Shown here piece after piece: positions 47,901-58,940 of a stretch of 64,000 nt of DNA (within the stretch, counting starts at the first letter, position 1; every line of letters starts with the position of its first letter). Made by a program: the position numbers and the translations under genes. This stretch comes from Stercorarius parasiticus (lineage: Eukaryota > Chordata > Aves > Charadriiformes > Stercorariidae). The notes under the pieces are model-generated. The model did no database searches, had not been told where the DNA came from, and was given only the letters and a program-made list of their open reading frames with translations. The stretch covers positions 692,040 to 756,039 of the forward strand of contig VWZL01002055.1 of assembly GCA_013396915.1 (NCBI GenBank), read 5' to 3'.

Positions 47901-50870
47901 GGATTTGTTTGTTTGCATTAGTTCAGGATTCGGGGCGGGGGGGAGGGGGGCTGGCGAGGGGATTGTTTTATGTATTATTTACATTGTTTGAAAGAGTGAC
48001 TTAATGCCAGTTAATTTAAAAATGATATGTTCAGTGAAAGATCTCATTAACTGCTGCAAATTGTCATCCTTCAAACTGTTAATGATGATATAAATTAATA
48101 ACCGCTTGAGAGAAGATGGAAACTGAAACACAAGAAAAACCTCCGCTTGCCTATAGAACCTGTCAGCTGTCATTATTGGTCTCACACCAGAAATGATGAG
48201 GTCCCAGCCTGCTGCAGTCTGCAGCACCGTCAGGCTCTGCTGAGACTCTCCCCATCTCCCTCCATCTGCAAGGCTGTAACTTCATGCTGGACGGAAAAGC
48301 TGGGCCTGGACGAGGGAGACGTTTGACTTCCCCGCTGCTGTACAACAAAAGGTGTGAATTTTTCTTCCCGTGGACCCCTTAAGCTCACAAACACAAAGGA
48401 TGGATTGGCCAGGAGAAGTGGTTGGCTAATGAACATAACCCTATGGCTGCATTTGCAGTTATTTTGGCACTAATGTGGTCTAGTAACAGATGCAACTGTA
48501 ATTTGTGACTCATTTGCTACCCCATTACTGCTTAATGAAATCTAACATATCACATTAACAATACGAATAAACACTCATTCTTGATATGTGGCATTTGGCT
48601 GTTTTCATTACCACTGTAATTAACACTTGAAATATTATTTCAATAAATATTTAAGGTGCTTTAAAATGGGTCGTAGTAATCATGACATAGAGACAGAAAA
48701 CATAAAGCAAACGCATGGTTTCTAAGCCTGAATGTGCTCTAGGATTACACTCTTAAGGCATTATTTACAGGAATAAAATGGGCTTTAGCTCAGCAGTGCT
48801 CAGGCCCAAAATCATAGCGAGAAAGTTACATTCACATTAATGTAAAAACACTATAATTAAATACATTGTAATGCAGTAATTGCAACGCCAGGTTCACGCT
48901 TTAATGCGAACACTAACACTTAATCATATTTTTATTCCTTGTTCAAGCAAAAGGGTTCAGTGAAATCAGTATTATTATAGTACATCTGAACCTCTCTTTA
49001 CTTGACATATTTATGAGATAGTAGTAATTATAAGAACTGGATCTTTTTTCCTCATCTAACAGAATAACTCTAGGACAGCTGTGTAAATATATAACACAAT
49101 ATAATAATATAATAATACAATATTTTACTTAGAAAAATAGCATTCATCTTAATACTTACAGCCTATTACAAATGGGAGAGTAAACTGGTGAATACCTTAA
49201 CATTTTTTAAATGTGAATTTAATTCTCACAATATAACTTGTCCAAATATGTATACATTTTTTTTTAGAAAACACATAACGGACCTAAGATTGAGGATAAA
49301 ATAGATGTAATCTAAGAAGAGAGAAAGCCCCTTAGTGAAATAGTCTTAAATCCAAATCACTGGGCTATTCAGTCTGTAAAAAGAGCCTGAACAGTATGCA
49401 ATTTGGGATTGCAGAAAGGTGCTGTTACGACCAAAAGATGGTATAACGTTTGCGGGATTTATCTTACCAATCACATTTTTTAAAGTTATTAACTTTTCAA
49501 ATATTTATATCTTACATATTTAAAAAAAAAAAAACTGTGTGCATGGTTAAATGCCATCTGTACTGAAATGTTCAAAACATTTGTTCCTTTTGATAAAAAT
49601 GCAAATCTGGAGAACTGTTGTATCAACATATAACAGCCAATGTCTGACACGGTGAATTATCACAGCTGGAATTAAATTGTCTCTGAACAGCTGCTGGCAG
49701 CAGAGCTTTCATCAATGTTTGATTCAAATGTAGGAAAGAAATTCTACAGAAAGAAACATCATGTTGTCATTACAGATGGGGTTTGTGTTCATTATCACAA
49801 ATAACACTGGAGCTAGTGCCAAACAATATTCCCTTATCTAAGCAGTCTTGCTGGGTAAAAAGAGATGGTGACCATTGTACAAATGATCATAAAATACGAC
49901 TCTTGATTCTAACCTCCGTGTTTATTGTTACACCTTTCTGCCTATTTTCTCCAAGATCACTTTTTTAAAAGTGCAGAACAACACCCGCAACTGAATCGCC
50001 ACTTTGACATGTAAAATCAAGGCTGCCCGGTTTTCTAACCTTTCCTCATGTGGAGAAGATAATCTATGGCGTGCACCCTATATAAATAACATAGTAGTTC
50101 TTCTCCGCATTGCTATGCACATTACTAGACAGTGCATCTCGCACTTTCCATCCCTCCCTTTGGAATAGGAGCCGTTGGGTTTTAGTGATGAGCAAAAGGT
50201 GTTTCTGTCTAGAGCTGGGGTCAGGATTAGCATGTTGATGGTCTATGAACTGCTGCAAGGCAGCACCACTGTAAGAAATACCCAGGGACTGTCGTTGCCA
50301 TACCTTTCTCCTGTTTCCATGCTCAAAGGCACATCAAACCTCCACAAGCCAGCAGCCTCCATCGGCCTGGCCCCCGGGCTGCCCTTTCAGGCAACAAAGT
50401 CGATTTTGGTTTTCTGACTTATATACAAGTATTAAGAACCCAAATTAAAATGCTTGTATCTGTAACAGAAATTAGCACATTAGCTAGAAAGGACTATTAC
50501 TAAGCTTGCTTTCAAAGTGTACACCTACTGTGCTTTTTATTTGTTTCCTTCTGTTTATAATTTTTTTCATACATAAAGTAGATTTGTTTCTATTGACATG
50601 CTATGTAAGTAACAGCCTTATGGACAGCTAAATTGACTAGTAATGGAGAGCTGTCAGGTTATTTTCTTTCTCATTAAAGTCTTTATTTTGTGCTCCATAA
50701 AACACACAGAAATTCGGCACTTCACTCTTCATCCATTCAAAGTCTGTTAAATTATCACAGCAAACAGCAGAATATGAGCATAGATAAAAAAGAAAAACAT
50801 CTACCTCATTTGCAGCAAGAAACGCATTGTTTGCCTCTGCCATGTTCATGTAGTTGTTATTGTTTCCAAA
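26256..50870 (-). CDS. TOX3: TOX3, TOX high mobility group box family member 3 (six of about seven coding exons)
   Basis: This is the whole coding span seen here, spliced from exons 50870-50805, 46894-46640, 32375-32106, 30848-30621, 29259-29179 and 26990-26256. TOX3 is a nuclear coactivator with one HMG box that binds DNA by shape more than by sequence. In the literature it works with CREB/CBP and CITED1 in calcium-dependent neuronal transcription and in oestrogen-responsive breast epithelium. The joined exons give 544 residues: acidic N-terminal part, Ser/Pro linker, KKKKKK-containing nuclear localisation signal, HMG box, and Gln-rich tail ending SQVSIF. The long Gln/Met/His tail separates it from TOX, TOX2 and TOX4, which share the HMG box. 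Exon lengths are 66, 255, 270, 228, 81 and 735 nt, and all joins are in frame. The start codon and first exon are outside the window, so this copy is partial at its 5' end only. No frameshift or premature stop was seen. Confidence 0.96.
26406..26669 (-). repeat. TOX3: CAG-rich imperfect triplet repeat encoding the TOX3 glutamine tract
   Basis: This stretch inside exon 7 is made almost entirely of CAG/CAA codons broken by ATG, CAC/CAT and CTG/TTG. On the plus strand it shows as long CTG/TGC-rich sequence. It encodes about 88 residues such as [12 protein letters not shown] and [20 protein letters not shown]. Regular interruptions usually stabilise such tracts against expansion. Confidence 0.9.
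26991..29178 (-). other. TOX3: TOX3 intron 6
   Basis: This intron of 2188 nt has donor GTAAGC and acceptor CCAAACACAG. It is AT-rich with no recognisable repeat or embedded gene. Short open frames on both strands show no family features. Confidence 0.9.
29179..29259 (-). CDS. TOX3: TOX3 coding exon 6 (end of HMG box)
   Basis: This 81-nt exon encodes 27 residues, [20 protein letters not shown] followed by RASLVSK. It forms the basic third helix and C-terminal extension of the HMG box begun in exon 5. The acceptor is TTTTAATAG|GTA and the donor is AAG|GTAAGC, both phase 0. Because the length is a multiple of three, skipping this exon would leave the reading frame open but remove the last helix of the DNA-binding domain. 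Confidence 0.95.
29260..30620 (-). other. TOX3: TOX3 intron 5 (splits the HMG box)
   Basis: This intron of 1361 nt has donor GTAAAA and acceptor TTTTAATAG. It interrupts the HMG box between the second and third helix regions, a position I recall as shared by TOX family genes. Nothing else is recognisable inside it. Confidence 0.9.
30621..30848 (-). CDS. TOX3: TOX3 coding exon 5 (nuclear localisation signal and first part of HMG box)
   Basis: This 228-nt exon encodes 76 residues. It opens with [18 protein letters not shown] followed by six lysines, a bipartite-type nuclear localisation signal. The HMG box starts at about [16 protein letters not shown] and runs through [18 protein letters not shown] to EQKQ at the exon end. 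The aromatic core residues (Tyr and two Phe of YALFF, Trp of MWDSL) are intact. The box is identical, as far as I recall, to the human one, as expected for the most constrained domain. The acceptor is TTCTTAG|GCT. The donor is CAG|GTAAAA, which lacks the usual G at +5. Confidence 0.97.
30849..32105 (-). other. TOX3: TOX3 intron 4
   Basis: This intron of 1257 nt has donor GTAAGT and acceptor TTCTTAG. It is mostly AT-rich but carries a short GC- and CpG-rich patch at about 31355-31485, listed separately. No coding feature was recognised. Confidence 0.9.
31355..31485. other. Small CpG-rich patch in TOX3 intron 4
   Basis: About twelve CpG dinucleotides fall within about 130 bp, in a surrounding sequence where CpG is scarce. 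The patch is too short for a standard CpG island. It may be a small regulatory element or a GC-biased segment. No TATA box or initiator stands out. Confidence 0.4.
32106..32375 (-). CDS. TOX3: TOX3 coding exon 4 (Ser/Pro linker before the nuclear localisation signal)
   Basis: This 270-nt exon encodes 90 residues, beginning [13 protein letters not shown] and ending [10 protein letters not shown]. It includes [14 protein letters not shown], the conserved [16 protein letters not shown], and the low-complexity stretch [19 protein letters not shown], a likely flexible and phosphorylatable linker. The acceptor is CTTTTAG|GAT and the donor is AGA|GTAAGT, a perfect consensus. Both boundaries are phase 0. 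A few substitutions from human TOX3 (for example TNLP where I recall ASMP) are what a distant amniote orthologue would show. Confidence 0.95.
39423..39473 (+). other. G/T-rich tract with quadruplex potential in TOX3 intron 3
   Basis: G runs of 6, 3, 6, 4 and 3 are separated by 11, 4, 4 and 10 bases, many of them T. The long outer loops make folding less certain, although the long G runs could themselves split. Confidence 0.45.
42343..42361. repeat. A19 homopolymer tract
   Basis: Nineteen A residues in TOX3 intron 3. The left flank shows no retrogene-like coding sequence and I saw no target-site duplication. Similar A-tracts lie at 36409-36425 and 52471-52487. Confidence 0.85.
46640..46894 (-). 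CDS. TOX3: TOX3 coding exon 3 (acidic, proline-rich N-terminal region)
   Basis: This 255-nt exon encodes 85 residues, from [20 protein letters not shown] to NGLHM. It contains the acidic/proline stretch ITPPPESDP, the segment [20 protein letters not shown] that is nearly invariant in the family, and MEQDG. This is the transactivation-linked part of the protein. The donor is ATG|GTAGGT. The acceptor reads CTCTAG|CAG, so two AG acceptors lie three bases apart. The upstream AG keeps the Gln that human TOX3 also has, as I recall. The 5' half of the exon is notably GC- and CpG-rich for this region. Confidence 0.95.
47932..47962 (+). other. G-quadruplex-capable G tract in TOX3 intron 2
   Basis: Runs of four, seven, six, two and four G separated by one to three bases fit the canonical G3+N1-7 quadruplex pattern. 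The G strand is the template strand of TOX3, so the TOX3 transcript would be C-rich here. Confidence 0.65.
48430..48920. promoter_or_regulatory. Candidate conserved element in TOX3 intron 2
   Basis: A non-repetitive AT-rich block with TAATTA at 48617-48622 and 48854-48859, plus TTGTGACTCA and CATTAACAATACG. It is a plausible intronic enhancer judged by composition and position, not by data. Confidence 0.35.
49086..49124. repeat. AT-rich simple repeat (TAATA type)
   Basis: Iterated ATATAATAATATAATAATAC in intron 2 is simple-sequence DNA with no other feature. Confidence 0.7.
50805..50870 (-). CDS. TOX3: TOX3 coding exon 2
   Basis: This 66-nt exon encodes 22 residues, beginning [17 protein letters not shown] and ending with Glu. 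It matches the N-terminal region that follows exon 1 in human TOX3 as I remember it, with small changes such as Leu for Phe and Asn for Ser near the end. The acceptor on the minus strand is a good polypyrimidine tract ending TTTCTTTCAG. The donor is GAG|GTAGAT. Both boundaries are phase 0. The segment lies in the N-terminal region linked to transactivation in TOX proteins. Confidence 0.93.
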
Positions 50871-53800
50871 CTGAAAGAAAAACAAATATTTGGATTTTAA
50901 TGCATGCCACAATAAACTTTTCTTTACCCCATCACTGGCATAGAAAAAAGTTGAAAAAACCCAACAAAACCAAAACAACAAACAGATAAGAGGTAATTTT
51001 GCAGATGTTCTTTGAAGTCAGAACTAGATTGGATTCAGCATTATTATCATTACATACTCTGCATCCCCAGGTCTGCACATGGAATAAATCCAACTGCAGC
51101 TCTTCAACTTTCTTTGTCCAAGTAGCAAAGCCACCCCACAGTCCTAGAGGTGACTTTGGAAATTAAGTGTCCATTAGAAAGAGACTATTCTCCATAAAAG
51201 ACATTTAGACTCTACGACATCTTTCCTGACACACGTTATAGTATTTCTGCAGATGATCCTGATCCAGAGGACTGATGCAGCTAGAAGTAGCTGGCGTATT
51301 ACTATTCCGAGTAGACCGTGTTTTAAAGACACGAAGGTCAACAAGGGGAAGAACGAGAATCTGCGGCGTTGTTCTTAAAATCCCATTCTTTCCACAAAAT
51401 TAAAAAGCCAAACAATCCCCCTTTGTCAACCCTTCATTCCAGCTGAGCTCCCACGCCCTCAGTGAATGTTAACACCAGAAGATTTTGCAAATCAGAGGAG
51501 CTGTATCACAGCGAGACCCTGAGATCTATCCAGCGTGGCGTGGGCCAAGTGCCTGCTTGCTCCCACTGAGGTGCAACTCCTCTCACACGAGAGTGATCTG
51601 AAAGGATCCTCTCAGATGCCATAGAGTCATTTCCTCCAAATTCTCCAGTGTGAACATTTGTTGAAGAAGATAACTTTTTTTTTTTTTTACAGACGGAGCA
51701 TATAAAAGAAAGCAGTTATCAGCATTTGGTTAATTGGCACTAGTGTGCCTTATTCCCTAAAAAGCACTTCCAAAAAGCAGGTAGTCTGGTAACTATTTCT
51801 GCACATGTTCCTGGAGCAGGCAGGCATCTAGAGTCTTTGCTTCAAGGAACAGATACCACGCATGTCACGCAGCTACCACTAAAACACTAAATCACAGGCT
51901 TTCACATTTTTGCATTTCTATTATCAGGCACACTGCAAAGTAGGAGTATCAAAGGAGAGAAAAGTCCCTGTGCTCTCCCTACAACACCCTGCCACATTAC
52001 TGTGCTACAGCCATACCAAGCACTCTTCCCTTAACTCCCATTTTCGAGTTCTGTAAAGCAAATTTTTTCAGGAAGGCTTTGTTTTATCTTGCCCGATCAT
52101 GGTGGACCTTCCTCCCCAAAACCACAACAGCAAACACCACCACCAGCAGCATAAGCTCTGCAACACGTGCATGAGGATGGGCAGCCACACACTTGCACAG
52201 ATTGTTCTTTGCAGGAAACTCTGTTGTGCCTTCAGAGCAGCTGAACCTGTCCTGAAAGGAAAACCACTTTGCTCCAGCTCAATTTGCTACTGCAGTACTT
52301 GGTGTCTGACTGTTTTTAGCAGGGAAGTGTTTCAGACCCTAACTCTCTCCAGTTCCTCCAGCATCCTAGAGCAGTGGAGGGGCCAGAGCCATCCTTCCAA
52401 GAAAGGCTCTTTCCCTGAAAACTCCAAAATCCGTTTCTGAAAGCAAGACCAAATGTTAAAAGGAGGGGAGAAAAAAAAAAAAAAAAAGAAGAGGAAACTA
52501 CAGTGATAGAGGATGAAAAAAGGAAGATGAACACAAAGAATCGGAGCCTTATGTACCTGATGAATGGTCTGACTGACAAAACAGAACATCAACAAAATCA
52601 GAAGACAATCATGGGGAGGAAGGAATGAGAGTCCTCATTCTGAAGTATGAAATTCCATTTGTGTACTTATCATGCTGAATCTTTCAACCTATAACACATG
52701 TTTAGCAACAGAGGCCTTAACACAATATGTAGGCTGCCTCATAGCTATTAAAACTCTGTTATCCCCAGCTATGCAGATACTCAAGTAATGTCACCCATTT
52801 TTTAAAAGCCCAGATGTCACCCATTTTTGGAGATTAAAAAATTCAAATAAAATTGCACATTCAAATTACTGTTTTGGCACATAAGGCTATGTGTGTGCGG
52901 ATTTGTTGTACAAAGACATCGTACTTCAGCTCAACAGTGAGATTGACGGGATAGATTTTTTTCATGTCAGTTAGTGGCAAACTAAGAAGGATTTACATGA
53001 AAAACTCCAATGGCTCCAATAGAGCTGTTCTTTCTACAGTAACAAAAAAAGTGGAATCGGGTTTTCGAATTATACCTAAGTGCAAAGGTACAATAGGCGA
53101 GTATAGCTCTAACACCGGGTAAATCAGTGGGAACAAACCCTATCCTATTTTAATGAGCTTAGCATCCTAGGGGCTCCAGTGCCTCAAAATGGAAATGTAG
53201 CTGATTTTTACCTTGAAGTGTAAAATTCTACATTGTTTTGATCTACATGTATTCCTCACACCACAACCACTGCCGTTCTGATTGCCAAGTCGTTTTCTTC
53301 CTTTTTGTTCCATTAAAGTAAAACAAAGGGGAAAGTGACAACATAATTTTCCATTTTATTAAGACTGTGGAAGCAAATGACGTAACAAGGAATGTCAAAG
53401 CTAAAAGTTACAAGAACGTATCCTAAGATTCATTCTGCTCTTGAGCTACAATATTTAAGACCTTATCGTGTATGACTCAGGCACTGATGTCAGAACCTGG
53501 CATATTTAGGCTTTTGTTAGTATGGATCATAACTAATATTATTTAATTTTTTTTTTTTTGTCTCTGAATTAGAAATCCATTGAAGGCACACAACAATTAT
53601 CAGTGAGTATTTCTAAGATTAAAATTCCTTATTACCTAATGGTACCTATAACAACAAAAGAAAATAAAATGGTTATTATCTTAAGGACCTAAACAATTCA
53701 AAAAACAAATTAAGCTTAGAGTGAAATAAGAACTGGGTTAGAAATCCTCTTCTGAACAGTTAGTCTGCGAATGTAATTACTGAAGAAACTACAGCTAATC

Positions 53801-54566
53801 AGCTGTGAATTGTATCCATTAATTAGTATTTGCCCTGGAGAAATGAGAAAAATCAGTAACAATGTTAACACTGCAATGCACTGATGAGTACTGAAACACA
53901 GGGCCCTCAGCATTTAGTCAAGCAGGTGGCTCCAATGGTCCAAGTAATTTAAAAAGCTCTCACCTGAAGTGCAGAGCTGGAATTACAAAGCACCTCTTGC
54001 ATATCTTTGTATCTATATAAGGCTATAATTAATGGCTTTTAATTTAGAAACACTTTGTGATCAGCTGGGAACAGTTATAAATCATTCTAAATAGAACAAG
54101 GGGTTCTTGTCTATTTTAGTAAAATAATTTGGGAAAGATGTTTTTTGTGAAATGACTCTTGTTGCAGTCAACATTTTTCTCCATTTATTTTCTAAAGGAT
54201 CCTTTGCTCAGACCCCTCAAACATCTCGGAGCATGCCCATAGGTGACAGCAGACATTCCAATTCAAGGCGAGATCCAGCACTTTGCTCTGCCCAGGTATA
54301 CTTCTGTGGGGTCCCACCTCTTGGATTTCCCTGGGACAGAGAGTAAGATGCAGCACCTAGTCCAGCATTCTTTTTGTTTCATGCTGGCGTTGGGATGCTT
54401 TACACATTACTTAGCCATAGCAATTAGTAGGTTTTGCATAAAATTTTGCATCTAAAGATCTTGGAGCATCATCACTCTGTAACTACAAAAGGATAAAGTC
54501 TTTTCAGCTTCCTCTGGCAACACATACCATTGTATCACAAACTATTTGTTTCCTTAATTTCAACAA

Positions 54567-54608
54567 ACTCCATCTTAACTATATTAGACTCCATCTTAAC
54601 TATATTAA
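54567..54608. repeat. 21-nt tandem duplication in TOX3 intron 1
   Basis: Two adjacent copies of a 21-nt unit, ACTCCATCTTAACTATATTA plus G or A, differ only at the last base. This is a recent local duplication. Confidence 0.9.
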
Positions 54609-56869
54609 GCATGAGTACCACAACTCACTGCCATAGCACACCAACAGAAACCACACACATACGCTAGTTTCATGAAATGGATTGCAAACACACAAAACCT
54701 CTTCCGAACTTGTTGTGAATCACAGCTTTCATTCTTCACGCAAATCATTGCATTAAAACTATGACAGTTCAGTTCTCTACTCGTTAATGTTGCAAGGGCA
54801 CTTGAGTCTTGGCCCTACTGACATCCGTAAGGACAGACGTGAAGACTGTAATGAGAGAGACTGGACGTTTGCTTACTGATACCTCGTACAAAGAATGCTA
54901 AGAAAATTAATTATTTATGAAATAGCTTGTTGAAGCTCTTCTCTTAGCTTTGACTACCGAACCTGAAGCCCAACATCTAGCCTTATTCACCTTTTCTAGG
55001 AAGGGTGTGTATTTGCAATGCTAAGGGAAAAGTCATGCCCTCTAGTCCTTCCCCAGCGCACGCCCCAGCGAAGACCAAATAAACCCCTGCCCAGGATTGG
55101 GGCTATAAAAACTGTATCACTGCCCCACTTCTACAAACTCTGCATTTTCATAGACCATCCTAGGCCAGACGTTACGATACCTGTTTGCAAATCAAGGGAT
55201 TAGCCACACTGCACAATGCTACACGGGCTTTCAAAGCTACCCTTTGCACTCACCAGAGCTTAAATATTGGTGGGTTACAAAAGCTGAGACTAACGATCAG
55301 TTGTTTTAAGAAAGAAGTTCACGATGAACGTCACGGAAAACCTTGGCAGTTCAGGATAAAAATCAGTGATTAAATGTCCAGAGTCTAAATTCCTAAAAAA
55401 AAAAATCTTCAGAAAAATCTCAAAAGGTTAAATAGTGGCTACTGTCTGGGCTCTTCTTTTGCAACCGTGATGAGTCAAAAGCCACAGCAGGAAATAAAAC
55501 AAGCAAAAGAGAAGTTTACATCACAAAACCATAATATTAAAAAAAGGCATAAAAAGTAAAGCAAATAACTAATTTTGAAGGTGTTACGGACACACAATAA
55601 CATTTTGAACCTATAAAAGTTAATGGGAATTTTGCTACTCATTTTAATGTAGAAATTATTTTACTTAAAACACTCAGTCATCAGTATTTATTACAACTAC
55701 ATTTCTGTCTGTAAATCGACTCAATTATCATGCAACTCTAATCCAAAAAACATTAGAACTCACAGCCACTATTCATTTCCTAAAAACTGCAAATACGTAA
55801 GTAACTTAAAACCAGGCATAGAGGAGCCCAGACTTCTATCTAAGCATCTCAATGGAACAAAAATGATTTTTTAAAATACTGGTATTTTAATGCTCAAGAG
55901 TAACATTACGTTCACCAGGCAAATGCATTGGATTTTCTAAATAATTTTTTTTATAATATTGCTGCTTAATTTAATAGTGAAACCACAAGCAAGAAGAAAC
56001 CATTGGAAGGGTTATTGTTCCAGCAAAGAATACTATCAAAACCATGGAATGTGAATAAATGTCCCAAATTAAAAATTCAACCAAATTATATCCAGAACAG
56101 GAAGGAAACACATTTTACAATCTTCTCCTAACTAATCCAGAGACTTACATTTTGCTTAAAAGGAATGATTGCAATTCTGCACTCAAAGAATACGTATCAT
56201 ATATCTGAGAATAATTAAAAAAAAAAAAAGTTATTACAGAATCTACTCCCCCTGCCTTTTTTTTTTTAATTAATTTTATTAAAGAAAGCCCTATCCCAAC
56301 CGTTACTGCAAAACAGAATTCAGACTTAGTTATCACGGCACTAGCATTTCTTTCAAAATTATTAGTTAGTGCTTAGTCAAAATACACATTTAAAGTTTCT
56401 CAGGACACTATCTCCAGACAAAATTCTCACCAGCTCAATGCAGAACTACTGCCAGCAGAACTAGCTCTACACTAGTTCTGTCACAGCACTACATATCCGC
56501 TTGCATGTCTATTTTACATAGTTACACGTCCAAATTCTATCATTTCTGATGCCAGTTTATTGCTTATGGAAAATGGCAGCCTCAACCGATCACACTTCCA
56601 GTATTTCTGCAATAAAATTAGAAGCCATATTTTTTAAAACATGGCCATTACTAAAATAATTCTTTTACTGTGCGAGCGTGCTCATATTTTTTATATAGAA
56701 TAATATCTACTTGCACAAATATATATTATGGCAAGGATCTCAGTTCTATCTTCATATTTCGCAAATTAATTCCTCTGAGGTTACACTATCCTTATGAGTA
56801 AAAAGAAAGATAACGATCCCAAAAGATGTAATTACAGACCAAAACTAAATTACTTTGCAGGTCTAAGTA

Positions 56870-57190
56870 CTGTATCTTAATAATTTCACCGGAGAACATC
56901 TTCACTGCATTTGGGCAGATTTGATTTTGCTGCCTGACCAATAATTACAGCTCTGGCAAATACAATGTCTGATAAGGACATCAATTAAGAATGAGCATTG
57001 TGTTATTTAAAAAAAAAAAATTCATCATGTTCACAGCCTGTCTGATTGAATGAAATGCCAAATTAAATTAATGGAGATTGCTAAGTCTGGCTGGCTGGTG
57101 GGGAACCATGCAGAAAGTGGGACAGCATAGACAATAAACTGTCTGTAATTAAAAGATGAGAAGCTGGACTAATGCTACTTCAGCCTGATT
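56870..57190. promoter_or_regulatory. Candidate conserved element in TOX3 intron 1
   Basis: A non-repetitive block with TAATTA at 56942-56947 and 57146-57151, CCAATAATTACAG, and CTGTCTGATTGAATG (TGATTGA resembles PBX/MEIS-type sites). An A-tract interrupts it. No coding pattern. Confidence 0.33.
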
Positions 57191-58881
57191 ACTCCAAACA
57201 AAACAATATACACTAAAATTATTCTGGCACCAGAAGTAGATGGAGTGGGAGGAGGGCTGGGAGAGGGGGCTTTTTCTTTTTTTTTTGTTTTTTTAAATAG
57301 TATCAACTATCACAATCTATGAGCAGCAGTGTCCTCATCAGACGTATTAAATTAAATATTGGGTTTTCTCATCAGGAAACACAATGGATTTTCCCCAATG
57401 AACATAAAAATAACAGACGAGAATTCTCCAATCATGTCTGTTCTAGATGGATATCCAGCTAATCTCTGTAGAGCCTTTACTTTTAAGTATGATGTGTTCC
57501 TAGCAGGAGCAGAGTGTTCTTTTCTGGAAGAGCAGGTCTTTCATGACAGTTTCAATACTTCAGAAGCAGTAGGTGGTATTCATATTATTTTATAAAATAC
57601 AAGTATTCTGTTTTATTTTTGCTACTAGAAACAATGAAGCAGATTTTAGTGGCTCGTTCACAGACCAATCCCACTAAAGTTGTTAGGGATTTATAGAGTT
57701 ATGATGATACATTGTTACAATGAATGAAGCATCTTTTAAAACATGAATTTTAAAACCTTGTAAAGAAAGAAGCATCTCAGAACGAATGCAAAATGGTACC
57801 CTCGACTTTTAACATGACACAGCTCCCCGTAGAAATGTCTATGCTCCTCTGGCAGGGTGCTAACATTTTAGAAGAAATATCATGCGCTGCCAGGTGTAAG
57901 AAGTATTATTTACCATAGACAACGTGCAGCTATTGGAGGTTAAGGATTGAGTCACTGAGTATAAAGGCGATGGAGAGTTGGACCAGATGCCATCAAAAGG
58001 CTGTCCATTTGGGTCAGCCTTTGACCAAATGTCAGGGAGCATCCAAGTTACCTCAGATGAAACCGCTATGTGCATGCGTGCACAAGGGTACGGACACATG
58101 CACAGAGACAATGCTTTCAGCAGCAAAAGATACAATTTTTGAAGAATTCCATGAAGTACTGAACCACTAGGTAACATGTATTATATATGCCAAGTTTATA
58201 ATTGAGCCTTTCCATTCACATTCTTACAGCAAATTTATGATTAGCGATTATTATAGGACAGTGCAATAGGAATCAGCTTTCTGAGACAGACTACAGTACT
58301 ATTCTTATTTTCAGTAGATAATATCTTTTGGAAGCAGGTTCATTTCCTGCTACGTTCTGCCTGCAAATTCTCTAGGAAAGATCTTCGTGTACGTGTGAAA
58401 AACTACCCGTGAAGTGTTAGTCTTAGTGACTTCAGCCACCAGAACTGACTACACAACAGTTATTTCTCTCCATTTCTTCCACATCAGGATTCTCTAACAC
58501 ATCACATCAGGACCCTGCAATAATCAGAAGGAGAAGCAGGCCCCGCTGGAAACAAAAGGAGTTCCTATAGGGAATTTCACAGCAGAAAGCTTAATTTGCT
58601 TAAGAACGCATCGCTGATGAGCAACTACCCACCAACAGACAGGAGCACAAAATATTCAAATAAATGTATTTAAGCACCCAGTTTTGCAGTCGCATCCCCA
58701 ATGCTGAATTTTAGGCAAATGAATAATCTCATTAGTGGTTCATTAATTATTGAATCTGTACATAAGTGTCTGTGCAATCATACATTTGACAATCTTCTGA
58801 TATTTAAAATCTTAAAAGCCTTTAATTCAGGGGACCATTTAGATTCCATTTTTTGAGTATTAAACATCTGCCACACTAATT

Positions 58882-58940
58882 GTTATATATATATGTTTAT
58901 ATACGTGTGTCTACGCATGTATATATGTGTACACACACAT
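58882..58940. repeat. TA/TG/CA-rich degenerate microsatellite
   Basis: Runs of TATATATA, GTGTGT, ATATATGTGT and ACACACACA form a compound, interrupted dinucleotide repeat. Confidence 0.75.

Larger units (their letters stand above)
46895..50804 (-). other. TOX3: TOX3 intron 2
   Basis: This intron of 3910 nt has donor GTAGAT and acceptor CTCTAG. Much of it (about 47575-48180 and 48430-48920) has the look of conserved non-coding DNA: AT-rich, non-repetitive and dense in homeodomain-type cores. A G-tract cluster lies at 47932-47962. Confidence 0.88.
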
